Assembly: GCA_021802085.1 (NCBI GenBank)
Contig: JAKAAZ010000031.1
Location: forward strand, 1 to 21,511
DNA length: 21,511 nt
Direction of reading: 5' to 3'
Source: Acidobacteriota bacterium
GTDB lineage: Bacteria > Acidobacteriota > Terriglobia > Terriglobales > Acidobacteriaceae
Part shown: piece after piece, positions 1 through 7,184 of the stretch
Position numbering within the stretch: position 1 is the first letter of the stretch
Layout of the letters: every line of letters starts with the position of its first letter
Made by a program: the position numbers and the translations under genes
Notes under the pieces: model-generated
Seen by the model: only the letters and a program-made list of their open reading frames with translations
Told to the model about the DNA's origin: nothing
The model's database searches: none

Positions 1-1328
1 TGCCTGCTTCTGTTACGGTTGCGGCTGGAGCAACGAGCGCCAGCTTTACTGCCACAGCTTCCACGGTGACGACAACTCAGAACGCCACACTGACGGCTTC
101 GGCGGGCGGTACGAACCAGACCTTTTCCCTGCAGTTGAATGCGGCGGGGACGGCCGGGATCACGGTGAGCCCCACCAGCCTGTCATTCGGCGATGTGGTT
201 ACCGGGAGCTCCGCGACACAGGCGGTGACGATTACGTCGAGCGGCACTGCGGCGCTGACGGTTAACACTGGATCGATTTCCGGAAGTGGATTCACATTCT
301 CGGGCGCGTCGTTCCCACTGAGTCTCAATCCCGGTCAGACAGCTACGCTGGAAGTCCAATTCGCGCCGACCGCGACAGGAAGCGTCACGGGCGCACTGAC
401 GCTGACGAGCAATGCTTCCTCCGGAAGCACAACCACAGTTGCCCTCTCGGGCACTGGCGCGGCACCGACAACCGCGGTTGCCCTCAGCGGCTTGACCTGC
501 AGCACCAACTCGTTGACGGGAGCGGTTTCCGATACCTGCGCAGTCACTCTTACGGGCACGGCCGGAACCGGAGGGATGGCAGTGGCGCTTGCCAGCAGCA
601 GCAACTCCGTTACAGTGCCTTCCTCGGTGACCGTTCCGGCAGGCGCCTCGACGGTATCCTTTACGGCGACGGCAACAGCGGTGAGCACGACTCAGTCCGT
701 TACACTCTCTGCTTCTGCCGCTGGAGTGACCAAGACCTATGCGCTGCAGCTGAATGCTGCAACTGCTGTACTGGCGATCAATCCAACATCCATTGCATTT
801 GGCAATGTGACGGTAGCCAGCCCAGCGACCCAGACACTCACCATTACCTCCAACGGCAACTCCGCACTTACGGTCAACTCGGCGTCGATTTCAGGAACGG
901 GCTTCTCGTTCACAGGAGCATCATTCCCGGTTACGCTCAATCCTGGCCAATCCGTCGCACTGCAGGTCACGTTCAATCCGGCATCGGCAACCAGTTACAC
1001 CGGCACGCTTACGCTGAACAGCAATGCGAGCTCTACCAGCACCGTTACGGTGCCGCTATCCGGCACTGGTGTAGCAACAGCGTACACGGTGGCACTAACA
1101 TGGGCGGCACCTACGAGTTCTACGGATCCGGTAGCTGGATATGACGTATACCGAGCCCCCAGTGGGAGCTCGACCTACCAGCTTCTGAACTCTTCACCGA
1201 CCACTTCGACAACTTATTCCGATTCTTCCGTAGCCAACGGGCAGACCTATCTCTACTATGTTGTGAGCGTTGATGCCACGGGAAACCAAAGCAGCCCGTC
1301 GAATACGTATACTGCGACGATTCCATGA
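1..1328 (+). CDS. Partial repetitive surface protein: Ig-like / choice-of-anchor D repeats with C-terminal fibronectin III domain (5' end outside window)
   Basis: The reading frame is open from base 3, so the gene starts upstream of the window; about 441 residues are visible. The protein has a modular repeat of roughly 205 residues: an Ig-like module (it begins with the motif P-A-S-V-T-V and recurs as P-S-S-V-T-V near residue 206) followed by a choice-of-anchor-D (ASH/Hydin-type) module at about residues 53-152 and 257-356. Each anchor-D module carries S-F-G-x-V, F-(S/T)-G-A-S-F-P and L-S-G-T-G signatures. The last 80 residues form a fibronectin type III domain with G-Y-D-V-Y-R and S-V-D-A-T-G-N. 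Low-complexity Thr/Ser/Ala composition is typical of secreted or cell-surface proteins of Acidobacteriota. The N-terminus, and hence any catalytic domain or signal peptide, is not visible. The gene ends at a hairpin terminator. Function is inferred only as extracellular or adhesive scaffold; domain calls are confident, role is not. Confidence 0.85.
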   Translation, partial: PASVTVAAGATSASFTATASTVTTTQNATLTASAGGTNQTFSLQLNAAGTAGITVSPTSLSFGDVVTGSSATQAVTITSSGTAALTVNTGSISGSGFTFSGASFPLSLNPGQTATLEVQFAPTATGSVTGALTLTSNASSGSTTTVALSGTGAAPTTAVALSGLTCSTNSLTGAVSDTCAVTLTGTAGTGGMAVALASSSNSVTVPSSVTVPAGASTVSFTATATAVSTTQSVTLSASAAGVTKTYALQLNAATAVLAINPTSIAFGNVTVASPATQTLTITSNGNSALTVNSASISGTGFSFTGASFPVTLNPGQSVALQVTFNPASATSYTGTLTLNSNASSTSTVTVPLSGTGVATAYTVALTWAAPTSSTDPVAGYDVYRAPSGSSTYQLLNSSPTTSTTYSDSSVANGQTYLYYVVSVDATGNQSSPSNTYTATIP

Positions 1329-1329
1329 C

Positions 1330-1380
1330 AACATGCACCACAGGTGTGCCAGTTCACCCGGCCCCTGTGGTGCATGTTTT
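1330..1380 (+). terminator. Intrinsic terminator of the surface protein gene
   Basis: A perfect 15-bp inverted repeat (arms 1330-1344 and 1364-1378, left arm AACATGCACCACAGG, 19-nt loop) starts one base after the TGA stop, and the right arm ends in a TTTT run. This fits a rho-independent terminator for the + strand gene. The other strand has no T run, so it is probably not bidirectional. Confidence 0.8.
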
Positions 1381-1527
1381 CTTGATCGCGATCCCCAGAG
1401 CAGAAGCAACTGTCCGTCTACAACAACTGCCGTTCGGGCACATTTACGCTAGACACATATCTTCACTCCAGAGCAAAGGTGGTGCCTTCTGCCAGGCGCT
1501 CCTCACAGCCACCTATATGTCATACCT

Positions 1528-2193
1528 TTATATATTGCCAGCAATCTTGTGACTCACGGCAAAGAGTGCCAGCTCCACCCGGTTATACATACCGACCTTA
1601 TCGAAAATATTGCTCATGTGATGCTTGACGGTCTGCTCACTGATTGCGCATTTTTTGGCAATCTCCGGATTCGAATACCCTGCAACCACAAAATTCACAA
1701 TTTCAAGTTCGCGGCGAGTCAAACCGAAATCCTTTGATTGCTTCCTTGGCGTCTCAGCAGATGTTGGTTCACGGAGAGCTTCGATCAGGTTGTTCATGCA
1801 CTCATCGGCGAGCCAATACCTCCCCTCGATAACGAGCTGAATTCCTCGCAAGAGATCCCTCGATGTGTATTCCTTGAGTGCTATGCCGTGAACTCCAAGC
1901 TGCATAGCCTTGACTACCTGCTCCTTGGAAATGGCAGCTGTCAAAACGATAATCCGCGTTGAAGGAGCCTGCACAACCAATGATTCCACAGCTTCCAGTC
2001 CATTCGACTGGGGCATCGCAAGGTCGAGCAGAATGACATCGGGCTGCAGTTTCTGTGCAAGCTGAATCGCGCCACTCGTATTCTCTGCCTCTCCGATTAC
2101 CTCGAATCCAGGCTCTGAATCGAGCAACCGGCGCAGACCATCCCGAAAGAGTGCGTGATCGTCAGCGATCAGAATACGACACACGGTGATCAT
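1528..2193 (-). CDS. NarL/FixJ-family response regulator (REC + LuxR-type HTH)
   Basis: 221 residues, the usual length of the family. The receiver domain (about 5-120) has the acidic pair D11-D12, phospho-acceptor D57 in the context V-I-L-L-D-L-A-M-P, T85 and K107. A LuxR-type helix-turn-helix follows (about 155-217), with L-T-R-R-E-L-E-I-V and the recognition-helix region S-E-Q-T-V-K-H-H. It should be phosphorylated by the adjacent kinase and act as a DNA-binding transcription regulator; targets are unknown. The ATG at 2193 is chosen because it overlaps the kinase stop as ATGA and places the receiver domain at the N-terminus. The open frame continues upstream to 2385, but that stretch lies inside the kinase C-terminus. 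The gene converges on the surface protein gene. Confidence 0.93.
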   Translation of the reverse strand: MITVCRILIADDHALFRDGLRRLLDSEPGFEVIGEAENTSGAIQLAQKLQPDVILLDLAMPQSNGLEAVESLVVQAPSTRIIVLTAAISKEQVVKAMQLGVHGIALKEYTSRDLLRGIQLVIEGRYWLADECMNNLIEALREPTSAETPRKQSKDFGLTRRELEIVNFVVAGYSNPEIAKKCAISEQTVKHHMSNIFDKVGMYNRVELALFAVSHKIAGNI

Positions 2194-3653
2194 GACGCCC
2201 TCTGCATATAACGAACGGAGTCGGTTGACTGCGGCTTTCCCCTGGATAGCTGTGGCATTGCAATTGGCACCGTTTCTTGCGGCTCGTGCATCGGAGACAA
2301 TGGAAGCGAGATCTCCAGGCGGACGCCGCCTCCGGGCAACGACTCCAACTCCAAGTCGCCTCCATTTGCCTGAACACGCTTGCAAATCGTCCGCGGCCTC
2401 GTTCCCATAGCATCTAACTCTTCCAAGTCAAATTTTCCGGAAAAGGCTAACCCGCAGCCGTCATCCTGCACATACAAACGCGCTTGATCCTCAACGAGCA
2501 AGCAGACATCAACTCTCTTCGCGCGACTGTGTTTACGCACGTTTGACAACGCTTCCTGCAGGAGATACACCAACTCAAATCCAAGTCGCGGCGGTACGTG
2601 CTCACCCTTCATCTCGCAGACAAGCGTTGTAGCAATTCCGGTCTCAGACTCAAATTCATTCAACAGCCTTTCTGCCGTTTCTCTCAGCGGATCCGAGTGT
2701 TCCCCGCGTTGCAATTCTTCTATCTGTCTCCGCAGCTTTCGAGTCTCGCGTCGAAGTGTCTCCCGCGTTCTCTGAAGGATCTGGCTGTCTGTATCTCCAG
2801 CCGCGGTGCTCTCCCGTTCAAGCAGCGCAATCTGAAGTTCTGTGGCGATCAGTGATTGTGTCACTCCGTCGTGGAGATCGAGTGCAAGGCAGCGCCTCTC
2901 GTTCACGCGTGCAGAGTTACAGGTCATCTCGAATAAATTGGCGCCCGATCTGGCTGCGCCAACTACCTGTTTCAGCGTGATAAGTTCCGTCTTGTGGCAA
3001 GAAGCTACTGGGGCGTCAATGTACGCGACTGTTCCTTGCCAGCGCGACCCTAAATCGAGATAGCTCAGTAAGAGCGTCTTGAATGAACCGTGCCACAGCG
3101 CACTCAGATGCTCCAGTAGCCTCGCACTCTCGATGGGTTGATCCTCCCAATTCACGCCCGAGGCAGCAATTCCCTGCTCCTTTCGAACATAAATCGCAGA
3201 AGAAAACTCCGACCGCCTCGGCTGTAAACCTGGCTCAGGCTTCGCTGTCACCAGCACGGAAACGCCCTCGTCGCACCGCATCTTCCAGTCCAGTCGTTCC
3301 CCCGTGCGTTTGTCCCACAGTGTCATCCCCACACTCTTTGCACGCAGAACTGTAAGCCCGAGCTGCAAAACGCTTTTCAGATGCGTCAGGAGTGGCATCT
3401 CAGGGCTCATCTCCATTATTTTTTCGTCGTACGGGGTCGCCCTCAATCTTGCTGCCAAGGCCTGACCATTTAGAGCGCCAAGCCCTGCCACGGCCAAAAT
3501 CAATGGGGATGTGGTGTCTCCGCAGCAGATCATCCAGATGCCCCCTGCGACCGAAACCAGCAAGAAGCCGACAGCAACGATAAGCCTCTTCTGTCGTCCC
3601 CGCCACAGCATCGCGCGCAGGATACTATCGCATGCCTCAGTGCGGAGTTTCAT
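2190..3653 (-). CDS. Membrane sensor histidine kinase, HisKA_3/HATPase_c (NarX/DesK type)
   Basis: 487 residues. Two hydrophobic segments near the N-terminus (about 24-44 and 49-69) suggest a hairpin anchor with almost no periplasmic loop. Residues about 85-245 form a soluble, probably GAF-like, sensor region. The dimerisation/phosphoacceptor motif A-L-D-L-H-D-G-V-T-Q-S puts the phosphorylated histidine at H261. The ATPase domain has an N-box at Q-E-A-L-S-N-V-R-K-H (N371) and a G-box D-D-G-C-G-L (about 397-402), then G-G-D-L-E-L and a glycine-rich G-G-G-V. The start at 3653 is preferred over the longer frame from 3674 because AAGGAGG sits 7 bases upstream. The last four bases overlap the response regulator start (ATGA), so the pair is translationally coupled. 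The input signal is unknown; with no extracytoplasmic domain it probably senses an intracellular or membrane cue. Confidence 0.9.
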   Translation of the reverse strand: MKLRTEACDSILRAMLWRGRQKRLIVAVGFLLVSVAGGIWMICCGDTTSPLILAVAGLGALNGQALAARLRATPYDEKIMEMSPEMPLLTHLKSVLQLGLTVLRAKSVGMTLWDKRTGERLDWKMRCDEGVSVLVTAKPEPGLQPRRSEFSSAIYVRKEQGIAASGVNWEDQPIESARLLEHLSALWHGSFKTLLLSYLDLGSRWQGTVAYIDAPVASCHKTELITLKQVVGAARSGANLFEMTCNSARVNERRCLALDLHDGVTQSLIATELQIALLERESTAAGDTDSQILQRTRETLRRETRKLRRQIEELQRGEHSDPLRETAERLLNEFESETGIATTLVCEMKGEHVPPRLGFELVYLLQEALSNVRKHSRAKRVDVCLLVEDQARLYVQDDGCGLAFSGKFDLEELDAMGTRPRTICKRVQANGGDLELESLPGGGVRLEISLPLSPMHEPQETVPIAMPQLSRGKPQSTDSVRYMQRAS

Positions 3654-3660
3654 TCCTGGA

Positions 3661-3701
3661 CCTCCTTGCAACACTCAAGCGTCTTTTCCAAGGGCTTGAG
3701 T
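3661..3701 (-). promoter_or_regulatory. Strong ribosome binding site and upstream dyad in the kinase leader
   Basis: On the - strand AAGGAGG (3661-3667) lies 7 bases before the kinase ATG and decides that start. Immediately upstream is an 8-bp inverted repeat, ACTCAAGC (3673-3680) and GCTTGAGT (3694-3701), with 13 bases between the arms. It could be an operator or a leader hairpin; only the repeat itself is seen. Confidence 0.5.
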
Positions 3702-4001
3702 CAGGCCGCGCTTCAGGATTTAGCAATATCCAGACATCCCTCAACGCGCGTACAGTGCCATATCGGAGTGTCGGGGAAACATCCGATCTCACAATGATCT
3801 GATGGCCTTTCATCGCGCCTGGTTGGACACATTCTTTTTGCAGTTCCAGGACCCATTTCGCTTCTATCTGGCACTGTTTGTGAAACAGGAAACATGCGGG
3901 AAGATAGATTCGCTCATTATCACAATGACTGGATGGATACTAATCCGCCCACTCGCTTCAAGTATCGCCGCACCGCGGCTACCCCTGTGCATCTTCAGAC
4001 A
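3702..4001. other. Intergenic region upstream of the two-component pair, no gene recognised
   Basis: About 300 bases between the kinase leader and the end of the Fn3 gene remnant. Short frames occur on both strands, but none has a convincing ribosome site, family motif or coding-like composition. It presumably contains the kinase promoter (- strand). I could not identify a -35/-10 pair with confidence. Confidence 0.5.
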
Positions 4002-4346
4002 TTAAGGGATAGAGGACGTGAACGCGTTAGACGGGCTGCTTTCATTTCCAGACGCGTCTACGCTGGTCACGTCATAGCTGTAGGTTTCTGCGCTCACGAC
4101 CGTACAGTCTGTATAGGTCGTGGAACTGTCGGGCGAGGCATTTATCAGCGAACACGACGAGCTCCCGCCGACTTCCCGGTAGACGTTGTAGCCCACGATT
4201 GGATCGAAAGACAAGGCCGGCGCACTCCAGCTGAGCTGAATTTGATAGGAGGTGGATTGCGTCGTAGTGGATTGTCCGGTGCCAGAGAGGGAGACAGGGA
4301 TGGTGCTACTTCCTGGCGCGCAGGGGGACCGTTGAACCGGAAGCTA
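4002..4346 (-). pseudogene. Degraded 3' fragment of a second choice-of-anchor D / fibronectin III surface protein gene
   Basis: The open frame from the in-frame TAG at 4344-4346 down to the TAA at 4002-4004 encodes about 113 residues with no plausible start. It begins in the tail of a choice-of-anchor-D module (S-T-I-P-V-S-L-S-G-T-G) and continues into a complete Fn3 module with G-Y-N-V-Y-R, S-T-T-Y-T-D and S-V-D-A-S-G-N-E-S-S-P-S-N. This closely parallels the C-terminus of the gene ending at 1328, where the same positions read G-Y-D-V-Y-R and S-V-D-A-T-G-N-Q-S-S-P-S-N. Upstream, in another frame near 4372-4380, an F-S-G-C-S stretch resembles the F-(S/T)-G-A-S signature, which suggests frameshift and deletion inside the preceding module. 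Most likely a dead remnant; a short expressed Fn3 peptide cannot be excluded. Confidence 0.7.
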
Positions 4347-4463
4347 ATCAACGCTGAGAGCATCCGCTGAATTTGAGCGCTTGACTTGGATCGGGCAGGC
4401 GCGTGACCGGGCTCACGGTGCCATCCGTGCAAGTTCGACTCATCTCCACACAATCGCATCCTC

Positions 4464-4976
4464 TCAACGGTCGGTCTCTCGCGGTCCTCGCCGCTCAATC
4501 GACTCAAGTCCAGCCCAAAACTCTTCCATCTTCCCTGCCCTTGGCAGGGGAACTCGCACCCGAGCCATAACCTCGACCGCAGGTGGAGCAACATACATTC
4601 GCGGCGGCACGCTCCGGGTAATCACGGAACCCGCTCCTATCACGGCTCCGGATCCAATCCGGAGCACTCGGCCCGCACCACCCACCAGTACGCTGTTCGG
4701 CCCCACAAACGCCTCTTTCTCGATAATCACCTTCCCGGGGCCCCTCGTATGCGCGATGACAATCGCCCGCATGCTGATCTCCACGTTGTCCTGGATCTCG
4801 ATGCAATCGGGCCATTCATTGTCGAGATACACGTCTTCGCCGATAAACACGTGCCGGCCCACCTTCACGCCGCGAAGTCGATGCAACATTGGACGCAGCG
4901 TGGTGGCGCCCGGGCAGAACCGCCCCATCAGGTGAAGGAAGCGATTTGTCACCCGCCGCAACAGGGATTTGCTCAT
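4464..4976 (-). CDS. Left-handed beta-helix (hexapeptide repeat) O-acyl/acetyltransferase, WcaF/NodL-like
   Basis: 170 residues. Hexapeptide-repeat coils run from about residue 38 to 130 (V-G-R-H-V-F-I-G-E-D-V-Y, V-E-I-S-M-R-A-I-V-I, A-F-V-G-P-N-S-V-L, I-G-S-G-A-V-I-G-A-G-S-V-I). H76 in A-I-V-I-A-H-T-R-G is the likely catalytic histidine of this fold. A basic amphipathic N-terminus precedes the helix, as in the colanic-acid WcaF / maltose acetyltransferase group. Members transfer acetyl or longer acyl groups from CoA, or sometimes ACP, to sugar hydroxyls in the cytoplasm. It is the last gene of the seven-gene - strand operon, and its ATG overlaps the ACP stop (ATGA, 4973-4976), so an acyl-ACP donor is an attractive inference. 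No clear terminator is visible between its end and the Fn3 remnant. Confidence 0.85.
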   Translation of the reverse strand: MSKSLLRRVTNRFLHLMGRFCPGATTLRPMLHRLRGVKVGRHVFIGEDVYLDNEWPDCIEIQDNVEISMRAIVIAHTRGPGKVIIEKEAFVGPNSVLVGGAGRVLRIGSGAVIGAGSVITRSVPPRMYVAPPAVEVMARVRVPLPRAGKMEEFWAGLESIERRGPRETDR

Positions 4977-5281
4977 AGAAGTTGCGCTTGATTCGGAGTT
5001 TCAGATTCACGGGATTCGGCCAGCTTCCCTCGCACGAAGACCGCGAGCGTTGCTACCGAGTCAAAATTGGCCCTCGTCACTTCCGTCTGCTTCACGTTCA
5101 CCCCAAAGCTCTTCTGGACAAACTCCACCAACTCAAGCACGCCAAGCGAATCAATGATTCCTTCCTGCAGGAACGAAGTATCGTCCGTATAGGTAAAGCC
5201 GGTCTCGCTGTACAGCAGGTTGCGCGCAATGAAATCCCTGACGCGCTCTTCAATTCTCAGGTTCTCAGTTTCGCTTGCCAT
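4973..5281 (-). CDS. Acyl (or peptidyl) carrier protein
   Basis: 102 residues, slightly longer than a standard ACP. The phosphopantetheine attachment motif is G-I-I-D-S-L-G-V-L-E, with S45 as the modified serine. Helices before and after match the PP-binding fold (E-R-V-R-D-F-I, then L-V-E-F-V-Q-K-S-F-G-V). The tail (about 85-102) is polar and probably disordered. A GGAGG lies just before the ATG at 5281, and the gene follows the reductase after a 17-base gap. There is no ketosynthase, condensation domain or malonyl transferase nearby, so it is unlikely to be the fatty-acid ACP. With the AMP-forming ligase in the same operon, it probably carries a dedicated acyl or aminoacyl group, as DltC or PEP-CTERM-locus ACPs do. 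Confidence 0.9.
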   Translation of the reverse strand: MASETENLRIEERVRDFIARNLLYSETGFTYTDDTSFLQEGIIDSLGVLELVEFVQKSFGVNVKQTEVTRANFDSVATLAVFVRGKLAESRESETPNQAQLL

Positions 5282-5298
5282 AAGGGTCCTCCATTGAA

Positions 5299-6207
5299 TC
5301 AGTCAAGTCTTCGCCGCAGCGAAGGAGGCAGCCGGCGAACGCATTGCTTCAGAAACGGTGTTGCTCCTGCCGGCAGGAGCCGGCGCAAAGCTGAATTGAA
5401 TTCCGTCCTTCGGTGAAAAAGAATCCCCTCATCGAGTTTCCGGAATTGTTCCGCGGGCAATCTCCATCCGGATGCTCCGCAGTTTTCCAGCACGTGCTCA
5501 ATGGAGTTTCCCTTCGGAATCGCCACGACTCCTTCGTGGCTCACACACCAGTTCAACACAATCTGCGAAACACTCTTCCCAACCTCGCCCGCGACCTCAG
5601 CCAGCACATTCCGCGGATCGCAATCATGCAGGCGCTGCAATTCGCGACCCAGCGGACTGTACGCGATGACAGTAATTTCATGCGCCTGGCAATACGCCAG
5701 CAGACCACCCTCAATCGACCGGTCGGCGAGGTTGTATCGCACCTGGTTAGAAACAATCGGATATTTCCGCATCGAGTTCCGTGCGCGCTCAAGTTCGGGC
5801 ACGGAAAAATTCGGTACACCGATGAACCGCACCTTCCCTGCATCCACCAGGTCTTCCATCGCGCCCAGCGTCTCTTCCAGGGGCGCCGCCGCATTTGGTT
5901 CGTGAACCTGGTAGAGGTCAATCCAGTCGGTCCGCAGCCGGCGCAGGCTTTCGTCAGCCGCTGCCAATACCTCGGTCCGCCGCAAATGATTCCGCGAGAC
6001 CTTGGTTGCCACAAATACTCGATCCCGCCGGCCCTCGATTGCCTCGCCCACAACCAGCTCTGAACCATAGGACTCCGCCGTATCGATCAACAGCGCACCT
6101 GCATCCAAGCCCGCACGCAAGGGCTCCGCTCCGCCATGGTAACCCCAGGTGCCGAGCCCTATCTCCGGAATTGCAATCCCTGTCTGGCCGAGCGGTTTGT
6201 GATTCAT
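5299..6207 (-). CDS. Aldo/keto reductase family oxidoreductase
   Basis: 302 residues, normal for the family. The catalytic tetrad is complete: D42 (L-I-D-T-A-E-S-Y), Y47, K69 (F-V-A-T-K-V) and H102 (L-Y-Q-V-H-E-P). The NAD(P)H-binding C-terminal signature A-I-P-K-G-N-S-I-E-H-V is at about 229-239. It should reduce an aldehyde or ketone, or oxidise the alcohol, with NADPH in the cytoplasm. The ATG at 6207 overlaps the stop of the NAD synthetase-like gene (ATGA, 6204-6207), so it belongs to the operon. The C-terminal 40 residues are Arg/Leu/Pro-rich and poorly typical. The substrate is unknown; a pathway intermediate carried by the downstream ACP, or a sugar, are both possible. Confidence 0.9.
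   Translation of the reverse strand: MNHKPLGQTGIAIPEIGLGTWGYHGGAEPLRAGLDAGALLIDTAESYGSELVVGEAIEGRRDRVFVATKVSRNHLRRTEVLAAADESLRRLRTDWIDLYQVHEPNAAAPLEETLGAMEDLVDAGKVRFIGVPNFSVPELERARNSMRKYPIVSNQVRYNLADRSIEGGLLAYCQAHEITVIAYSPLGRELQRLHDCDPRNVLAEVAGEVGKSVSQIVLNWCVSHEGVVAIPKGNSIEHVLENCGASGWRLPAEQFRKLDEGILFHRRTEFNSALRRLLPAGATPFLKQCVRRLPPSLRRRLD
5363..5380. repeat. Perfect 18-bp palindrome inside the aldo/keto reductase gene
   Basis: GCTCCTGCCGGCAGGAGC reads the same on both strands. It lies over the codons of the non-conserved, Arg/Leu-rich C-terminal tail of the reductase, 60 bases before its stop. It may be chance or an mRNA structure between the reductase and ACP genes. Confidence 0.4.
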
Positions 6208-7184
6208 ACGTCTGGTGGCTCCGGAATTGGGGGGTGTAATCGAAGAAACTCAGTAGTGCGCTGCTTGCGCTGAATATCGTCAAACACGCGATCCACCTCT
6301 GGTTCCGTCAAACCCATCACCTGCGCGGTTTCGGCAATGGAAACGCCGTGATCCAGCGCGTACCAAAGCAGATCGAGAGTCTCAAACGGAAGCCGGAAGA
6401 AGAACTCCTGCTGGGTGCACACCGCGCTGTAGGTATCAGTTGTAGGCGTGCGCTCCTGAATCGACTTTGGCACGCCAAGATAACGCGCCAGTTGATAAAC
6501 CTGCGTCTTGTAGAGGTGGGCAATCGGCTGCAGGTCCGCGCCCCCATCTCCATATTTCACAAAGAATCCCTGGGCGTATTCGTTCCGGTTCGCCGTGCCC
6601 ATCACGGCAAACTGCCGCGCTTCGGCGTGGTGGTAAAGCGTCGCCATGCGCGACCGCTGCTTTAAATTCGTCGCGGCCACAATCTCCAGCATCTCGCGCG
6701 CCGGCAGCGACTGGTTTTGCTCGCACCCATCAGGCGCAATTGCAGTCACCGAAAATACGTTCAGCGTCCCGCCCTCCAGCAGGTCTTGCGGCAAAACGAT
6801 CTTTGCCTTCCACCCTTCTTCCGGTTCGTATTCAGGAACCACCCGGCGAATCGCCGCGTCGCGCCCTTCGTAGCATCCCAAGCCGGCCAGGGCCGACGTA
6901 ATGTCCTTGAGAACCGGCTCAATCCCAAACTGGGCGGCCAGCTCTCGAGCATAGGCTTCGCTGATGGGATCAGAATCCTTGTCCGGCATCATCACCGCCA
7001 CCACGTTTCGCGGACCAAATGCGCGCAGCGCCAGCGCCAGCACCACGGATGAATCGATGCCACCGCTGATTCCCACAACAGCGCCGCGCCGCAACCATTT
7101 CCGGACGTTCTTTTGAATAAAATGCACCAGCCGTTCGGTCTCCCGCGCGGCATCGAGATCGAGAGACGTTCTGCTGAATTTCAT
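6204..7184 (-). CDS. nadE: NAD(+) synthetase-family ATP pyrophosphatase (ammonia-dependent, no glutaminase domain)
   Basis: 326 residues. The ATP-pyrophosphatase P-loop S-G-G-I-D-S-S is at 40-46. Family motifs K-Q-R-S-R-M (175-180), the metal/substrate region G-F-F-V-K-Y-G-D-G-G-A-D (206-217) and E-R-T-P-T-T-D (244-250) are all present. The N-terminal nitrilase-type glutaminase domain of long NadE proteins is absent, so ammonia would be the nitrogen source. It is longer than short NadE proteins (about 275), with extra sequence at roughly 100-165 between the P-loop half and K-Q-R-S-R-M. Its ATG overlaps the amidotransferase stop (ATGA, 7181-7184). It may be true NadE, or a homologue repurposed for adenylation and amidation in this pathway; its place inside a seven-gene biosynthetic operon favours the second, without proof. 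Confidence 0.85.
   Translation of the reverse strand: MKFSRTSLDLDAARETERLVHFIQKNVRKWLRRGAVVGISGGIDSSVVLALALRAFGPRNVVAVMMPDKDSDPISEAYARELAAQFGIEPVLKDITSALAGLGCYEGRDAAIRRVVPEYEPEEGWKAKIVLPQDLLEGGTLNVFSVTAIAPDGCEQNQSLPAREMLEIVAATNLKQRSRMATLYHHAEARQFAVMGTANRNEYAQGFFVKYGDGGADLQPIAHLYKTQVYQLARYLGVPKSIQERTPTTDTYSAVCTQQEFFFRLPFETLDLLWYALDHGVSIAETAQVMGLTEPEVDRVFDDIQRKQRTTEFLRLHPPIPEPPDV

Noticed and set aside
2194..2385. Longer N-terminus for the response regulator
   Set aside because: It would add 64 residues translated from within the kinase gene; the ATGA overlap and normal receiver start at 2193 fit better.
3894..4370. + strand frame of about 158 codons
   Set aside because: It lies opposite the Fn3 remnant, which has recognisable domain sequence on the other strand.
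4403..4416. Second GTGA-N6-TCAC dyad
   Set aside because: It sits downstream of the operon near a pseudogene, with no promoter to control; probably chance.
5413..6063. + strand frame opposite the aldo/keto reductase
   Set aside because: Antisense shadow of a gene with a complete catalytic tetrad.
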